From contig CAVVCQ010000008.1 of the NCBI GenBank assembly GCA_963746805.1, positions 682,001 through 746,000 on the forward strand: a stretch of 64,000 bases of DNA. Direction: 5' to 3'. This DNA comes from DATHTC01 sp963746805. GTDB lineage: Bacteria; Actinomycetota; Thermoleophilia; Gaiellales; Gaiellaceae. Positions 33,437 to 41,088 of this stretch are shown in pieces. The translations under genes and the position numbers were made by a program. The notes below the pieces were generated by a model. That model saw only the letters and a list, made by a program, of their open reading frames with translations. It had not been told where the DNA came from and did not search any database. How positions within the stretch are numbered: the stretch's first letter is position 1; each line of letters starts with the position of its first letter.

Positions 33437-34364
33437 CTACGTCCGGGCGAGCGGCGCGGGCGTGCGCCAGACGACGGCGGCGAGCAGCACCGTCACGGCC
33501 CAGATCGCAGCCGCGAGCGCGACGTGGACGAGCACCACGCCCCAGGGGAGCGCGTTGCGCCACTGGATCTCGCCGACCGCCATCTGCACGAGCAGGAGGC
33601 CGAGGAGCAGAGCCGCGACCTTGGCCACGCCGGGCACGTGCTCGCGGCGGCGCCACAGCAGCGCGAGCAGCGCGGCGAAGAGGAGCCCGAAGACCGCGGT
33701 CGCGCGCACGTGGAGTAGACCGAGTCGACGAGGTTCGCCGAGCCGCCGGATGTCCGCGCCGCCGGAGTGCGGGCCGGCGGCCGTCGAGAACGTCCCGGTG
33801 ACGACGAGGACGACGCACGCCAGCGCGAGTACGAGCGAGGCCGGCCGCGCCCAGCGCGGCAGCTCCGGCCGCGCCCAGCCGCGCTCGTGCCCCAGCGTCT
33901 CGACCGCGACGACGATCGCGCCGGCGAGGACGACGAGCGCGAGGAGGAAGTGCGTCATGACGAGCAGCGGGTGCAGGTCGGAGTAGATCGTGACCATCCC
34001 GAGCGGCGCCTGGCCGATCGTGCCCAGGAAGGTGAGCCCGGCCGCCCACGTCACCCAGCGCGGCAGGCCGGACGCGCGCCAGGTCGCGACCCAGAGCGCG
34101 AGCGAGAGCACGATCGGGAAGAGGCTGAAGACCCGGTTGCCGAACTCGACGAATGCGTGATGGCTCTCCTCCGGGAAGAACGATCCGGCCTCGCAGCCGG
34201 GCCACGACTCGCAGCCGAGCCCGGACGAGGTCAGCCGCACGAGCGCTGCCCGAGATGATGATCAGGTACAGCGCGACGGCGGTCGCAACCGCCAGTCGCC
34301 GGAGGCCCGTCGGCGACAGCTCGCGCGCGCGGACGCGCACGGCGCCCGTGGACTCGACGGCCAT
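33437..34364 (-). CDS. ctaA: Heme A synthase (COX15/CtaA), frame broken
   Basis: Eight predicted membrane helices. After the first helix (RRLAVATAVALYLIIISGSA) the frame shifts near 34245 and continues as VRLTSSGLGCESWPGCEAGS, FPEESHHAFVEFGNRVFSL, GMVTIYSDLHPLLVMTHFLL, HVRATAVFGLLFAALLALL and GVVLVHVALAAAIW. Four helix-borne His residues (ESHHAF, MTHFL, HVRATA, VLVHVA) fit the heme ligands, and the GCESWPGCE Cys pair is typical. Around 33720-33745 a short stretch reads out of frame (LGEPRRLGLLHVR instead of a LGNLVDSVY-type sequence), compensated within 25 nt. Converts heme O to heme A. Confidence 0.9.
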
Positions 34365-34380
34365 GCTTCGAGTGTAGGAG

Positions 34381-35394
34381 CTACCGCAGCGAGACGCCCG
34401 CCCCGTCCGTCACGCGCCCGATGCGCGCGAGGAAGAGGCCCTGCGAGGCGAACGTGGCCTCGAGCACCGCGCCTCGCGCCGCCGGCACGGCCACGAGCAG
34501 CCCGCCGGCGGTCTGCGGGTCCCACCCGAGCGCGAGCGTGTCGTCGTCCACGTCTGCGTCGACGTGCGCCGCGGCGAAGTCGCGGTTGCGGGCGTCGCCG
34601 CCGGTCCGCTCGCCGGCACGCGCCGTCTCGAGCGCGCCGGCGAGGGCGGGTAGGGCGGCCGCGTCGAGCTCGATCCGGACGTCGCTGCGCGAGGCCATCT
34701 CGTACGCGTGGCCCAGGAGCCCGAACCCGGTCACGTCGGTGACGGCGCTCGGCTCGAACGGCCGCAGCGCGTCGGCCGCGTCGCCGTTGAGGGTCGACAT
34801 CCAGTCGACCGCGGCCGCGAGCGCGTCGTCGTCGGCCAGGTCCCGCTTGTGGCCGTGGAGGACGAGCCCGGTGCCGAGCGGCTTCGTCAGGAAGAGCGCG
34901 TCGCCGGGCAGGGCGCCGGCCTTGGGCCACACCGCGTCGGGATGCACCGTGCCGACCACGGCGAGGCCGTACTTCGGCACCTCGTCCCGGAGCGTGTGAC
35001 CGCCGGCGAGGAAGGCGCCGGCCGCGCGCACCTGCTCGTCCGCGCCGTCGAGCACCGCGCGCACGACCGCGACGTCGAGCTCCTCGGGGAAGCAGGCGAC
35101 GGAGAGCGCGAGCAGCGGCGTCCCGCCCATCGCGAAGACGTCGTTGAGCGCGTTCGTGGCTGCGATCCGGCCGAATGCGCGCGGGTCGTCGACGAGCGGC
35201 GGGAAGAAGTCGAGCGTGAACACGATCGCGCGCTCGTCGTCGAGCCGGTAGACCGCGGCGTCGTCGGCCGGGTCGAGCCCGACGAGCAGGTTCTCCGCCT
35301 CGGCCGGGACGAAGCCGCGCAGCAGCTCCTCGAGCCGCGCCGCCGGGTACTTCGCCGCGCAGCCACCGGCGGTCACGAGCGAGGTCAGCTCCAC
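34381..35394 (-). CDS. selD: Selenide, water dikinase
   Basis: 337 residues. Active-site TAGGCAAKYPA with the conserved Cys and Lys, then GLDPADDAAVYRLDDERAIV, TLDFFPPLVDDPRAFGRIAA, NALNDVFAMGG, LAGGHTLRDEVPKYGLAVVG, FLTKPLGTGLVLHG and SAVTDVTGFGLLGHAYEM with GWDPQTAGGLLVAV. Complete. Makes selenophosphate for selenocysteine or selenouridine. No selA, selB or tRNA(Sec) in this window. Likely first gene of selD-ctaA-PAC2 (gaps 16 and 9 nt). Confidence 0.95.
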   Translation of the reverse strand: MELTSLVTAGGCAAKYPAARLEELLRGFVPAEAENLLVGLDPADDAAVYRLDDERAIVFTLDFFPPLVDDPRAFGRIAATNALNDVFAMGGTPLLALSVACFPEELDVAVVRAVLDGADEQVRAAGAFLAGGHTLRDEVPKYGLAVVGTVHPDAVWPKAGALPGDALFLTKPLGTGLVLHGHKRDLADDDALAAAVDWMSTLNGDAADALRPFEPSAVTDVTGFGLLGHAYEMASRSDVRIELDAAALPALAGALETARAGERTGGDARNRDFAAAHVDADVDDDTLALGWDPQTAGGLLVAVPAARGAVLEATFASQGLFLARIGRVTDGAGVSLR

Positions 35395-35408
35395 GTTTCG
35401 AGCATAGA

Positions 35409-35434
35409 GCCGCCGCGGCGTCAGCCGCGGCGGC
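35409..35434. promoter_or_regulatory. Perfect GC hairpin upstream of selD
   Basis: GCCGCCGCGG-CGTCAG-CCGCGGCGGC, 10-bp perfect stem, 15 nt upstream of the selD start and on the far side of a divergent SDR gene. No T-run. Could be a leader structure of selD, a terminator from outside, or a protein site. Confidence 0.45.
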
Positions 35435-35539
35435 CTCTCAGGGGAGAGAAGGAGCCTCGGAGCATCTCCGACGCTCCTCGAGGGCGGGTCTTCGGGTCAG
35501 GTCTTGACCTTCCTCCGGCTGCACCTGTAGGAATCGCCG

Positions 35540-36238
35540 ATGCCGCAGAGCGCACTCGTCACCGGTGGCTCCTCCGGAATCGGGCTCGCGATCGCGCGCG
35601 CGCTGCGAGAGGACGGCTACGAGCTGACCCTCGCCTCGCGCCGCGCGGAGAAGGTCGAGCCGGCCGCGGCCGAGCTCGGCGCGCTCGGCATCGCGGCCGA
35701 TGTGTCGAGCGAGGAGGACTGCGAGCGCCTCGTCGCTGCGCACCGCGAGCGGTACGGCGGGCTCGACGTGCTCGTGAACTCGGCCGGGATCGGCATCGGC
35801 GGCAAGATCGAGGACCAGCCGACGAAGCACGTCGACCTCCAGCTCGGCGTCAACCTCCGCGGGCTGCTCGTCGTCACGCGACTGGCGCTGCCGCTGCTGA
35901 AGGAGTCGAAGGGGCACGTGATCAACCTCGCCTCGATCGCGGGGACCCAGCCGACGCCCGCCCTCGCCGTCTACGGCGCGACGAAGGCGGCCGTCCTCGC
36001 CGTGACGCGGTCCCTGAACGCGGAGCTCGAGGCCGACGGCGTGCGTTGCACGGCGCTGGCGCCCGCGTTCGTCGACACGCCGATGGCGTCGTGGTCGGGG
36101 ATCCCGCCCGAGCGGATGATCCGCCCCGAGGACTGCGCCGAGCTCGTCCGCGCCGTCCTGCGCCTGAGCCCGTACGCGCGCGTGCCGGAGATCGTCGTCG
36201 AGCGCATGGGTGCCTACGGCGACGGGCTGCCCGGGTAG
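35540..36238 (+). CDS. Short-chain dehydrogenase/reductase
   Basis: 232 residues. TGGSSGIGLAIARAL (NAD(P) site), NSAGIGIGGKIED, the catalytic Ser in HVINLASIAGTQP and Tyr-x-x-x-Lys in YGATKAAVLAVTRSL, and LAPAFVDTPMASW. FabG-like oxidoreductase; substrate unknown. Cofactor loop TLASRRAEK with Arg after the second strand suggests NADP(H). Monocistronic, divergent from selD. Confidence 0.92.
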   Translation: MPQSALVTGGSSGIGLAIARALREDGYELTLASRRAEKVEPAAAELGALGIAADVSSEEDCERLVAAHRERYGGLDVLVNSAGIGIGGKIEDQPTKHVDLQLGVNLRGLLVVTRLALPLLKESKGHVINLASIAGTQPTPALAVYGATKAAVLAVTRSLNAELEADGVRCTALAPAFVDTPMASWSGIPPERMIRPEDCAELVRAVLRLSPYARVPEIVVERMGAYGDGLPG

Positions 36239-36307
36239 GAAAACCGCAGCCACGACTCGGGTGGAGGCCTGGTGTCGCAGCGGCGAAACCGGGTCTACCG
36301 TGTCGCC

Positions 36308-37564
36308 ATGCACACCGTCCTGACCGAGCCCTTCCGCCTCCGCACCTGGCGAGAGACGGCGTGGGCGCTCCTCGCCTTCCCGATCGGCCTCTTCTGGTTC
36401 GTCGTGCTCGTGACGCTGCTTGCGTCCGGGCTCGGGCTCGCCATCACGATCGTGGGGCTGCCGATCCTCGCGCTGACGCTCGTCCTCGCGCCGTGGGGCG
36501 CCCGGGCCGAGCGGTGGCTCGCGCGGACTCTGCTGCAGGCGCCGATCGACGAGCCGCCGGCCGCGCCTGCGGCCGGAGGAGAGGCCTGGCGGCGCGTCCT
36601 CCATTTGCTCGTCGACGGGCGCCGCTGGCGGTCGGTCCTCTACCTGCTCCTGCTCTTCCCGCTCGGACTCGTCGAGTTCCTCGCCGCCGTGATCCCGTGG
36701 TCGATCGCGCTCTTCCTGCTGTCGGCGCCGTTCTGGTGGTGGGCAGTCCCGGACGCGGAGTTCCTCTGGGACGGCAACGAGCTCGACACGCCGTGGGAAT
36801 GGGCGCTCGTCTTCGTCATCGGCGTCCCGGCCGCGTTGCTCGCGCCCTGGCTCGTCCGCGGGTGCGTGTGGGCGCACCTGGCGCTCATGCGCGGGCTCGT
36901 CGGCCCGACACGCAGCGAGCTCGAGCGCGCCGCCCAGCAGGCCGGAACCGAGCGCGACCAGGCCGTCGCGACCGCGTCGCGCGACCGGCGCGCGATCGAG
37001 CGGGACCTCCACGACGGCGCCCAGGCGCGGCTCGTCGCCCTCGCCGTCGACCTCGACCGCGCCCGGCACCGGCTCGAGGACGGCGGCTCCGAGGAGGAGG
37101 CGCTCGCCCTCGTCCGCTCGGCGCAGGAGCAGGCGCAGACGGCGCTGAGCGAGATCCGCGACCTCGCGCGCGGCGTGCATCCGGCGATCCTCACGAACCG
37201 CGGCCTCGACGCGGCGCTGTCCGCGCTCGCGGCTCGCTCGGCCGTGCCGGTGGCGCTGACGGCCGACCTGCCGGAGCGCGCGTCCGCGGACGTCGAGGCC
37301 GCGGCGTACTTCGTCGCCTCGGAGGCGCTCGCGAATGCGAACCGCCACGCCGACGCGACGCAGATCCGGGTCGGGGCCCGCGTCGACCGCGACCGGCTCG
37401 TGCTCGAGATCGCCGACGACGGCCTCGGCGGCGCCGACGAGGCGCTCGGCACGGGGATCGCCGGCCTCCGCGAGCGCGTCGGCGCGCTCGGCGGGACGCT
37501 CGACATCACGAGCGTTGGCGGCGCGGGTACCACGATCGTCGCGAGGCTCCCGTGCGCGTCGTGA
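36308..37564 (+). CDS. Sensor histidine kinase (NarL/DesK-type) with membrane sensor domain
   Basis: 418 residues from ATG 36308; GTG 36272 with GGAGG upstream would add 12 residues. N-terminal sensor domain with paired membrane helices (residues ~20-62: AWALLAFPIGLFWFVVLV; ~110-145: LYLLLLFPLGLVEFLAAVIP; ~165-190). HisKA_3 H-box ERDLHDGAQARLVALAVDLD with His235, and HATPase: YFVASEALANANRHADA, DDGLGGADEALGTGIAGLRE and GTLDITSVGGAGTTIVARL. Overlaps the response-regulator gene by 13 nt, forming a two-component pair. Signal unknown. Confidence 0.93.
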   Translation: MHTVLTEPFRLRTWRETAWALLAFPIGLFWFVVLVTLLASGLGLAITIVGLPILALTLVLAPWGARAERWLARTLLQAPIDEPPAAPAAGGEAWRRVLHLLVDGRRWRSVLYLLLLFPLGLVEFLAAVIPWSIALFLLSAPFWWWAVPDAEFLWDGNELDTPWEWALVFVIGVPAALLAPWLVRGCVWAHLALMRGLVGPTRSELERAAQQAGTERDQAVATASRDRRAIERDLHDGAQARLVALAVDLDRARHRLEDGGSEEEALALVRSAQEQAQTALSEIRDLARGVHPAILTNRGLDAALSALAARSAVPVALTADLPERASADVEAAAYFVASEALANANRHADATQIRVGARVDRDRLVLEIADDGLGGADEALGTGIAGLRERVGALGGTLDITSVGGAGTTIVARLPCAS

Positions 37565-38187
37565 TCGTCGAGGACTCCGGGCTCTTGCGCGACGCGCTGA
37601 CGCGGCTGCTCGCCGACTACGACATCGAGGTCGCCGCGGCGCTCGGCGACGCGACCGGCCTCGAGCACGCCGAGGACGCGGACGCGTACGTCGTCGACGT
37701 CCGCCTGCCGCCGACGTTCACGGACGAGGGCGTCCGCGCCGCCGTCGAGCTGCGCCGGCGGCGGCCTGGCGCACGAATCCTCGTGCTCTCCCAGGACGTC
37801 GAGGAGCGGTACGCGCGCGAGCTCTTCGCCGACGGGTCGGACGGGCTCGGCTACCTGCTCAAGGACCGCGTCACCGACGGCGCCGCGTTCGTCGAGGCGC
37901 TCCGACGCGTGCACGAGGGCGGCACGGCGCTCGATCCCGAGGTCGTCCGGCAGCTCCTCGTCCGCTCGGGCCCGCTCGACGGGCTCACACAGCGGGAGCG
38001 CGAGGTGCTCGGGCTCATGGCGGAGGGCCGCTCGAACGCGGGAATCGCCCGCGCCCTCTTCGTCACCGACGGCGCGGTGGAGAAGCACGTGCGTCGGATC
38101 TTCCAGGAGCTGCGGCTCCCGCCGAGCTCCGACGAGAACCGGCGCGTGCTCGCCGTCCTCAGCTGGCTCGGCCTGCGCCAGCCCTAG
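37552..38187 (+). CDS. NarL/LuxR-type response regulator
   Basis: 211 residues from GTG 37552. Receiver: VIVEDSGLLRDAL (acidic pair), phosphoacceptor Asp49 in AYVVDVRLPPTFTDEG, LVLSQDVEERYA and GYLLKDRVTDG (conserved Lys). LuxR-type HTH: LTQREREVLGLMAEGRSNAG and ALFVTDGAVEKHVRRIFQEL. Partner of the upstream kinase by overlap. Its stop overlaps the end of the convergent lipoprotein gene by 4 nt. Confidence 0.95.
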   Translation: MRVVIVEDSGLLRDALTRLLADYDIEVAAALGDATGLEHAEDADAYVVDVRLPPTFTDEGVRAAVELRRRRPGARILVLSQDVEERYARELFADGSDGLGYLLKDRVTDGAAFVEALRRVHEGGTALDPEVVRQLLVRSGPLDGLTQREREVLGLMAEGRSNAGIARALFVTDGAVEKHVRRIFQELRLPPSSDENRRVLAVLSWLGLRQP

Positions 38188-39104
38188 GCTGCGGCCGGCG
38201 CGGCGACGGGCTCGATCGCGGCGCGGAGCTCCTCGGCGGACGCGGAGCCCTCGAACTTCGCGGCGATCTTCCCGTCGGCGTCGACCACGAAGACCCACGG
38301 CTCGGTCCGGAGGTTCCACTCTCGCATCCAGGGGTTGACGCCCTTGTCCGGGTCGTTGTCCCTGAACACCTCGACGTGGATGAAACGGACGCCGCGGGAA
38401 GCGAACTCCTTGCGCACATCGTCCAGGACGTCCACGACCGGCCCGCAGGCGCGGCTCGCGCAGAACTTCGGCGTCGCGAAGGCGACGACGAACGGCTGCT
38501 TCGCCGCGAGCGCCTGTGCCACCGAGTGCTCGTAGAGCTTCGGCTCCGGACTCGTCGCCGTCGAGAGCGTGGCCAGGTCGCCGCCCGTGCTGGTGAGCGT
38601 CGGCGTCTCGGAGGCGGGCGCCTTCGCACCGATCGCGGGCGAGAACGCGGCCGCCTTCACCTGAAGCTGGCCGAGCGCCTGGATCCGGTAGCCGCCGACG
38701 GGCTCGGCGACGTACCACCAGGTGCCGGGCCGCGGCACGCGCAGTGTCGTCACGAACAGGTAGCGGACGTCGCCGGCGGCGGCCTCCGACCCTTCGGCTC
38801 CGACCGGCTCGAGCCGGGCTTCCGCCTCCTGGATCGGCGCGGCGGCCCGGCTCGGCGCGAGCCAGACACGGGCGCGAGGTCGCTGAATGACCTTGCCGTC
38901 GCCGGCGACGACGAGAAACGACACGCGAACGTCGCCGGGGGCGTAGTCGCTTGTACCCGGGATCACGGCCACGTCCTCTCCGGGCCGCTGCCACAGGCTT
39001 TCGAGCGATTCCCCGTCCGCTGTGCCGCCGGATTTGCCAGACGAGCCTCCGCATCCGGCGGCGACGAACAGCAGAACGGCGATCAGCCAGACCCGGAGGC
39101 GCAT
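38184..39104 (-). CDS. Thioredoxin-fold lipoprotein
   Basis: 306 residues from ATG 39104. Lipobox in LIAVLLFVAAGCGGSSG, Cys being the acylated residue. Residues ~60-150 form a beta-rich domain (DVRVSFLVVAGDGKVIQRPR, RVWLAPSRAAAP); the C-terminal ~140 residues are thioredoxin-like: PFVVAFATPKFCASRACGPV (CxSRAC, Cys spacing longer than CxxC), FIHVEVFRDNDPDKGVNP and PWVFVVDADGKIAAKFEG. Anchored outside the membrane; redox activity uncertain because the Cys motif is atypical. 19 nt after the 30-residue peptide gene in the regulator B operon. Confidence 0.85.
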   Translation of the reverse strand: MRLRVWLIAVLLFVAAGCGGSSGKSGGTADGESLESLWQRPGEDVAVIPGTSDYAPGDVRVSFLVVAGDGKVIQRPRARVWLAPSRAAAPIQEAEARLEPVGAEGSEAAAGDVRYLFVTTLRVPRPGTWWYVAEPVGGYRIQALGQLQVKAAAFSPAIGAKAPASETPTLTSTGGDLATLSTATSPEPKLYEHSVAQALAAKQPFVVAFATPKFCASRACGPVVDVLDDVRKEFASRGVRFIHVEVFRDNDPDKGVNPWMREWNLRTEPWVFVVDADGKIAAKFEGSASAEELRAAIEPVAAPAAA

Positions 39105-39123
39105 CCGCCTCCAGGGTAGCCGC

Positions 39124-39216
39124 CTACCAGCCGCCGCCGGACCAGCCGGTCCAGCCGCCGCCGGCCACGAACGACGCGACGAGTACCGCAAGGGTGATCA
39201 CGCGAGCCTTCAGCAT
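39124..39216 (-). CDS. 30-residue Trp/Gly-tailed peptide (peptide B) downstream of XRE-TPR regulator
   Basis: ATG at 39214-39216 lies 7 nt after a GGGAGGTGA ribosome site; the frame stops at TAG 39124. The product has a basic start (MLKAR), a hydrophobic stretch (VITLAVLVASFVA) and a tail with three Trp in a Gly/Ser background (GGGWTGWSGGGW). It is 21 nt downstream of the regulator on the same strand and 19 nt before the lipoprotein gene. Signal-like core plus short aromatic tail is what exported signal peptides of RRNPP systems look like; maturation and function are inference. Confidence 0.7.
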   Translation of the reverse strand: MLKARVITLAVLVASFVAGGGWTGWSGGGW

Positions 39217-39237
39217 GTGTGAGTCACCTCCCTTCGC

Positions 39238-40605
39238 TCAGAACTTGAGATCCTGGAGAATCTCGGCCGCTCGGCGATACAACCTCGACGCCCTCGCGTC
39301 GTCGCCGGACTTGGCCGCAAGGTCGCCCTGGGCCATCCACGCCGCGGCGCGGTGACTCGCAGAGCCAAGCTGGTCGAACGCGGACTCCGCCTGGGCGAAG
39401 GCCGTACCCGCCTCGTCGAGGCGGTCCTGCACGAGGAGTGCCCGGCCGAGCGCGAGGTTCGCGCCGCCGAGCTCGTCGAGAAGATCGTCGCGGTCTCCGA
39501 GGATCCGGAGCGCGTGCCGTGCCTGCTCCTCGGCCAGCGTGACGTCGCCGGTTCCGAGGTGCACCTGGGCGAGCGAGGTGATTGCGCGCGCGGCGTCGTC
39601 GTCGCGTCCGACGTCGAACGAGGTGGCGATGGAGTCCTTGAGGTACCGGACCGCGTCCTCGGGCTTGCCGAGGAGGAAGTTGAGACCGCCGAGATTGTTG
39701 AGCAGGCGGCCGAGGTTGAGACGGTCGGCGATCTGCTCGTACTGCACCTTCGCGCGCTCGGCGTACGTGCGCGCGAGCACCATGTGGCCCTGGCGCTCGG
39801 CGACAAGGGAGGCCTGGAAGTACAGGTGCCCCATCGTCTTGTGGTCGGCGAGGCCTTCCGCGAGCTCGAGCGCGCGCTCCACGTCCTCGCGTGCGGCGGC
39901 GAAGTCGCGGTGGTGGCGATAGCAGCGCGCACGCCAGTCGAGGATCGAGGCGCGGAGCGTGTCGCACGGGAGCCCGGAGCGCTCGGCGAGCTCGAGCGCC
40001 TCGTTGAACAGGGCCATCGCGGTGGAGATGCTCGAGAGCTGGAAGCGGCAGACGCCGAGGCGGAACAGGATGTCCGCGCGGTCGACGTCGCTGAACTCGG
40101 GGCCCTCGGCGAGCCCGCGTGCACGCGTCAGGTGCTCGAGCGCCTGGCGGACGTGCCCGTCGATCACGAGCGCCCGTCCGTGGCCGACGAGCCTCCGGAC
40201 CTCGAGCTGCACGTCGGCGGTCGAGGCGACGGCGGTGGTCGAGTCGGCGAACGCCTCGGCGGCCTCCGGGATCTCGCCGGCCTCGAGGAGCGCCTCGGCG
40301 CGGGTCAGGGCGGCCTCGACGCGATCGCGCGCGTCCGTCGAGACGCCGTTGGCCAGGAAGCCCGGGTCGACGCTGAGGCGCGACGCGAGCCATTCGATCG
40401 TCTCCTGCGTCGGGCGCGTCTTGCCGCGCTCGATCTGCGAGACGTACTCCTTGGAGAACCGGTCGCCGGCCAGGTCGGTCTGGGTCAGACCTGCGGCAAC
40501 GCGAAGCTGGCGCAGTCGCTCGCCAAGGCGAGTCGCTGCGGCGTGCCCGGTGCGGGCGCTGGAGGTGCGTGCGGCATTCGTCATCGGTGGGGAAGTGTTC
40601 TCCAT
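39238..40605 (-). CDS. XRE-family HTH regulator with TPR domain (system B)
   Basis: 455 residues from ATG 40605 (MENTSPP); ATG 40632 would add 9 residues and ATG 40584 would drop 7. HTH at ~residues 28-90: GERLRQLRVAAGLTQTDLAG, FSKEYVSQIERGKTRPTQET, then about eight TPR-type hairpins, e.g. LTRAEALLEAGEIPEAAEAF, DILFRLGVCRFQLSSISTAM, FQASLVAERQGHMVLARTYA, LLNNLGGLNFLLGKPEDAVR and GRALLVQDRLDEAGTAFAQA. The frame is intact. It has the RRNPP architecture, but with more TPRs than regulator A. Leads a likely operon with peptide B and a lipoprotein. Confidence 0.92.
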   Translation of the reverse strand: MENTSPPMTNAARTSSARTGHAAATRLGERLRQLRVAAGLTQTDLAGDRFSKEYVSQIERGKTRPTQETIEWLASRLSVDPGFLANGVSTDARDRVEAALTRAEALLEAGEIPEAAEAFADSTTAVASTADVQLEVRRLVGHGRALVIDGHVRQALEHLTRARGLAEGPEFSDVDRADILFRLGVCRFQLSSISTAMALFNEALELAERSGLPCDTLRASILDWRARCYRHHRDFAAAREDVERALELAEGLADHKTMGHLYFQASLVAERQGHMVLARTYAERAKVQYEQIADRLNLGRLLNNLGGLNFLLGKPEDAVRYLKDSIATSFDVGRDDDAARAITSLAQVHLGTGDVTLAEEQARHALRILGDRDDLLDELGGANLALGRALLVQDRLDEAGTAFAQAESAFDQLGSASHRAAAWMAQGDLAAKSGDDARASRLYRRAAEILQDLKF

Positions 40606-40706
40606 ACTTGACCGAAGTGCAAGGTAGCCCATTCAGCCATCCCCCAGATGGGTCATTTGTGGCCGAAAAGTGCGTGAAGCGGTCTTCTGACAAATCACTT
40701 GACCGA
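40606..40706. promoter_or_regulatory. Direct repeats ACTTGACCGA at the regulator B divergent region
   Basis: ACTTGACCGA occurs at 40606-40615 (just upstream of the regulator start) and 40697-40706; a third partial copy, ACTTGACA, begins at 40710 and includes the -35 of the rightward promoter. Spacing and position suggest binding sites of regulator B or another factor. Confidence 0.45.
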
Positions 40707-40711
40707 GGTAC

Positions 40712-40740
40712 TTGACACGCCGCTGAGGCGCCCCTACAGT
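40712..40740 (+). promoter_or_regulatory. Consensus sigma-70-type promoter for the structured RNA
   Basis: TTGACA (40712-40717), 17-bp spacer, TACAGT (40735-40740). The strongest promoter match I see in the window. It reads rightward into a region without a supported protein gene and away from regulator B. Confidence 0.75.
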
Positions 40741-40746
40741 GAGGCC

Positions 40747-40920
40747 ACCTCGCAGCCGAGCCGGACGCCAGGCACGGATGCAGGGGGCCCGCCAACTAGG
40801 TGGGGACGGACGTAGGAAACCTGGCTGGGCCGCAGAGTCAAGGTTTCAGCATCCGCCTCACCGGCGCGGCCCGCCTTCCACGGAGGGGCCCCGAGCCGCA
40901 GCGGGGCCCCTCCGTACTTT
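40747..40920 (+). ncRNA. Candidate structured small RNA, ~170 nt, unassigned
   Basis: From the inferred start near 40747 to the terminator. Internal pairings: CCG-A-GCCGG with CCGGC-G-CGG (outer stem, one mismatch), CGGATGC with GCATCCG (7-bp closing stem), CCCGCC-AACTA-GGTGGG (6-bp hairpin with one G-T pair) and GAAACC with GGTTTC. This gives a junction-like fold. An ATG inside starts an open frame, but it has no ribosome site, reads through the terminator and is Arg/Gly/Pro rich. It does not resemble riboswitch classes I know well. No plus-strand gene follows until 43.2 kb, so a trans-acting RNA is more likely than a leader. Confidence 0.55.
40880..40915 (+). terminator. Intrinsic terminator, 14-bp perfect stem
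   Basis: ACGGAGGGGCCCCG - AGCCGCAG - CGGGGCCCCTCCGT, followed by ACTTTC. The strongest hairpin of the window; it ends the candidate RNA. Confidence 0.75.
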
Positions 40921-41088
40921 CATGCGGGGGAAGCCCGGGTTCGACGGACGAAACGGGCGCCTTCACCGGCGCGGTTGATACGTCTCACGCGCGCGAGAAA
41001 CCCAGGGACCCGACCCTCCCGCCTGCCTGGCGTCGAGCCTACGGCGAAAACGCGCACCCATGGGAGACGCCTCCGTGCCGAGACCGTG
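40921..41088. other. Gap between terminator and TetR gene
   Basis: 168 nt with no gene I can support. It contains small GC-rich self-complementary stretches (GGCGCC-TTCACC-GGCGC) and the 3' flank of the TetR gene. Nothing recognised. Confidence 0.4.

Noticed and set aside
34708..38187. Very long (over 1100-codon) plus-strand open frame
   Set aside because: It crosses selD antisense, the SDR and the kinase out of frame; only its last part is the real response regulator, from 37552.
40739..40978. Protein gene across the promoter-terminator segment (frame from ATG 40778)
   Set aside because: No ribosome site, the frame runs through the terminator hairpin, and composition is Arg/Gly/Pro-rich; a non-coding RNA fits better.
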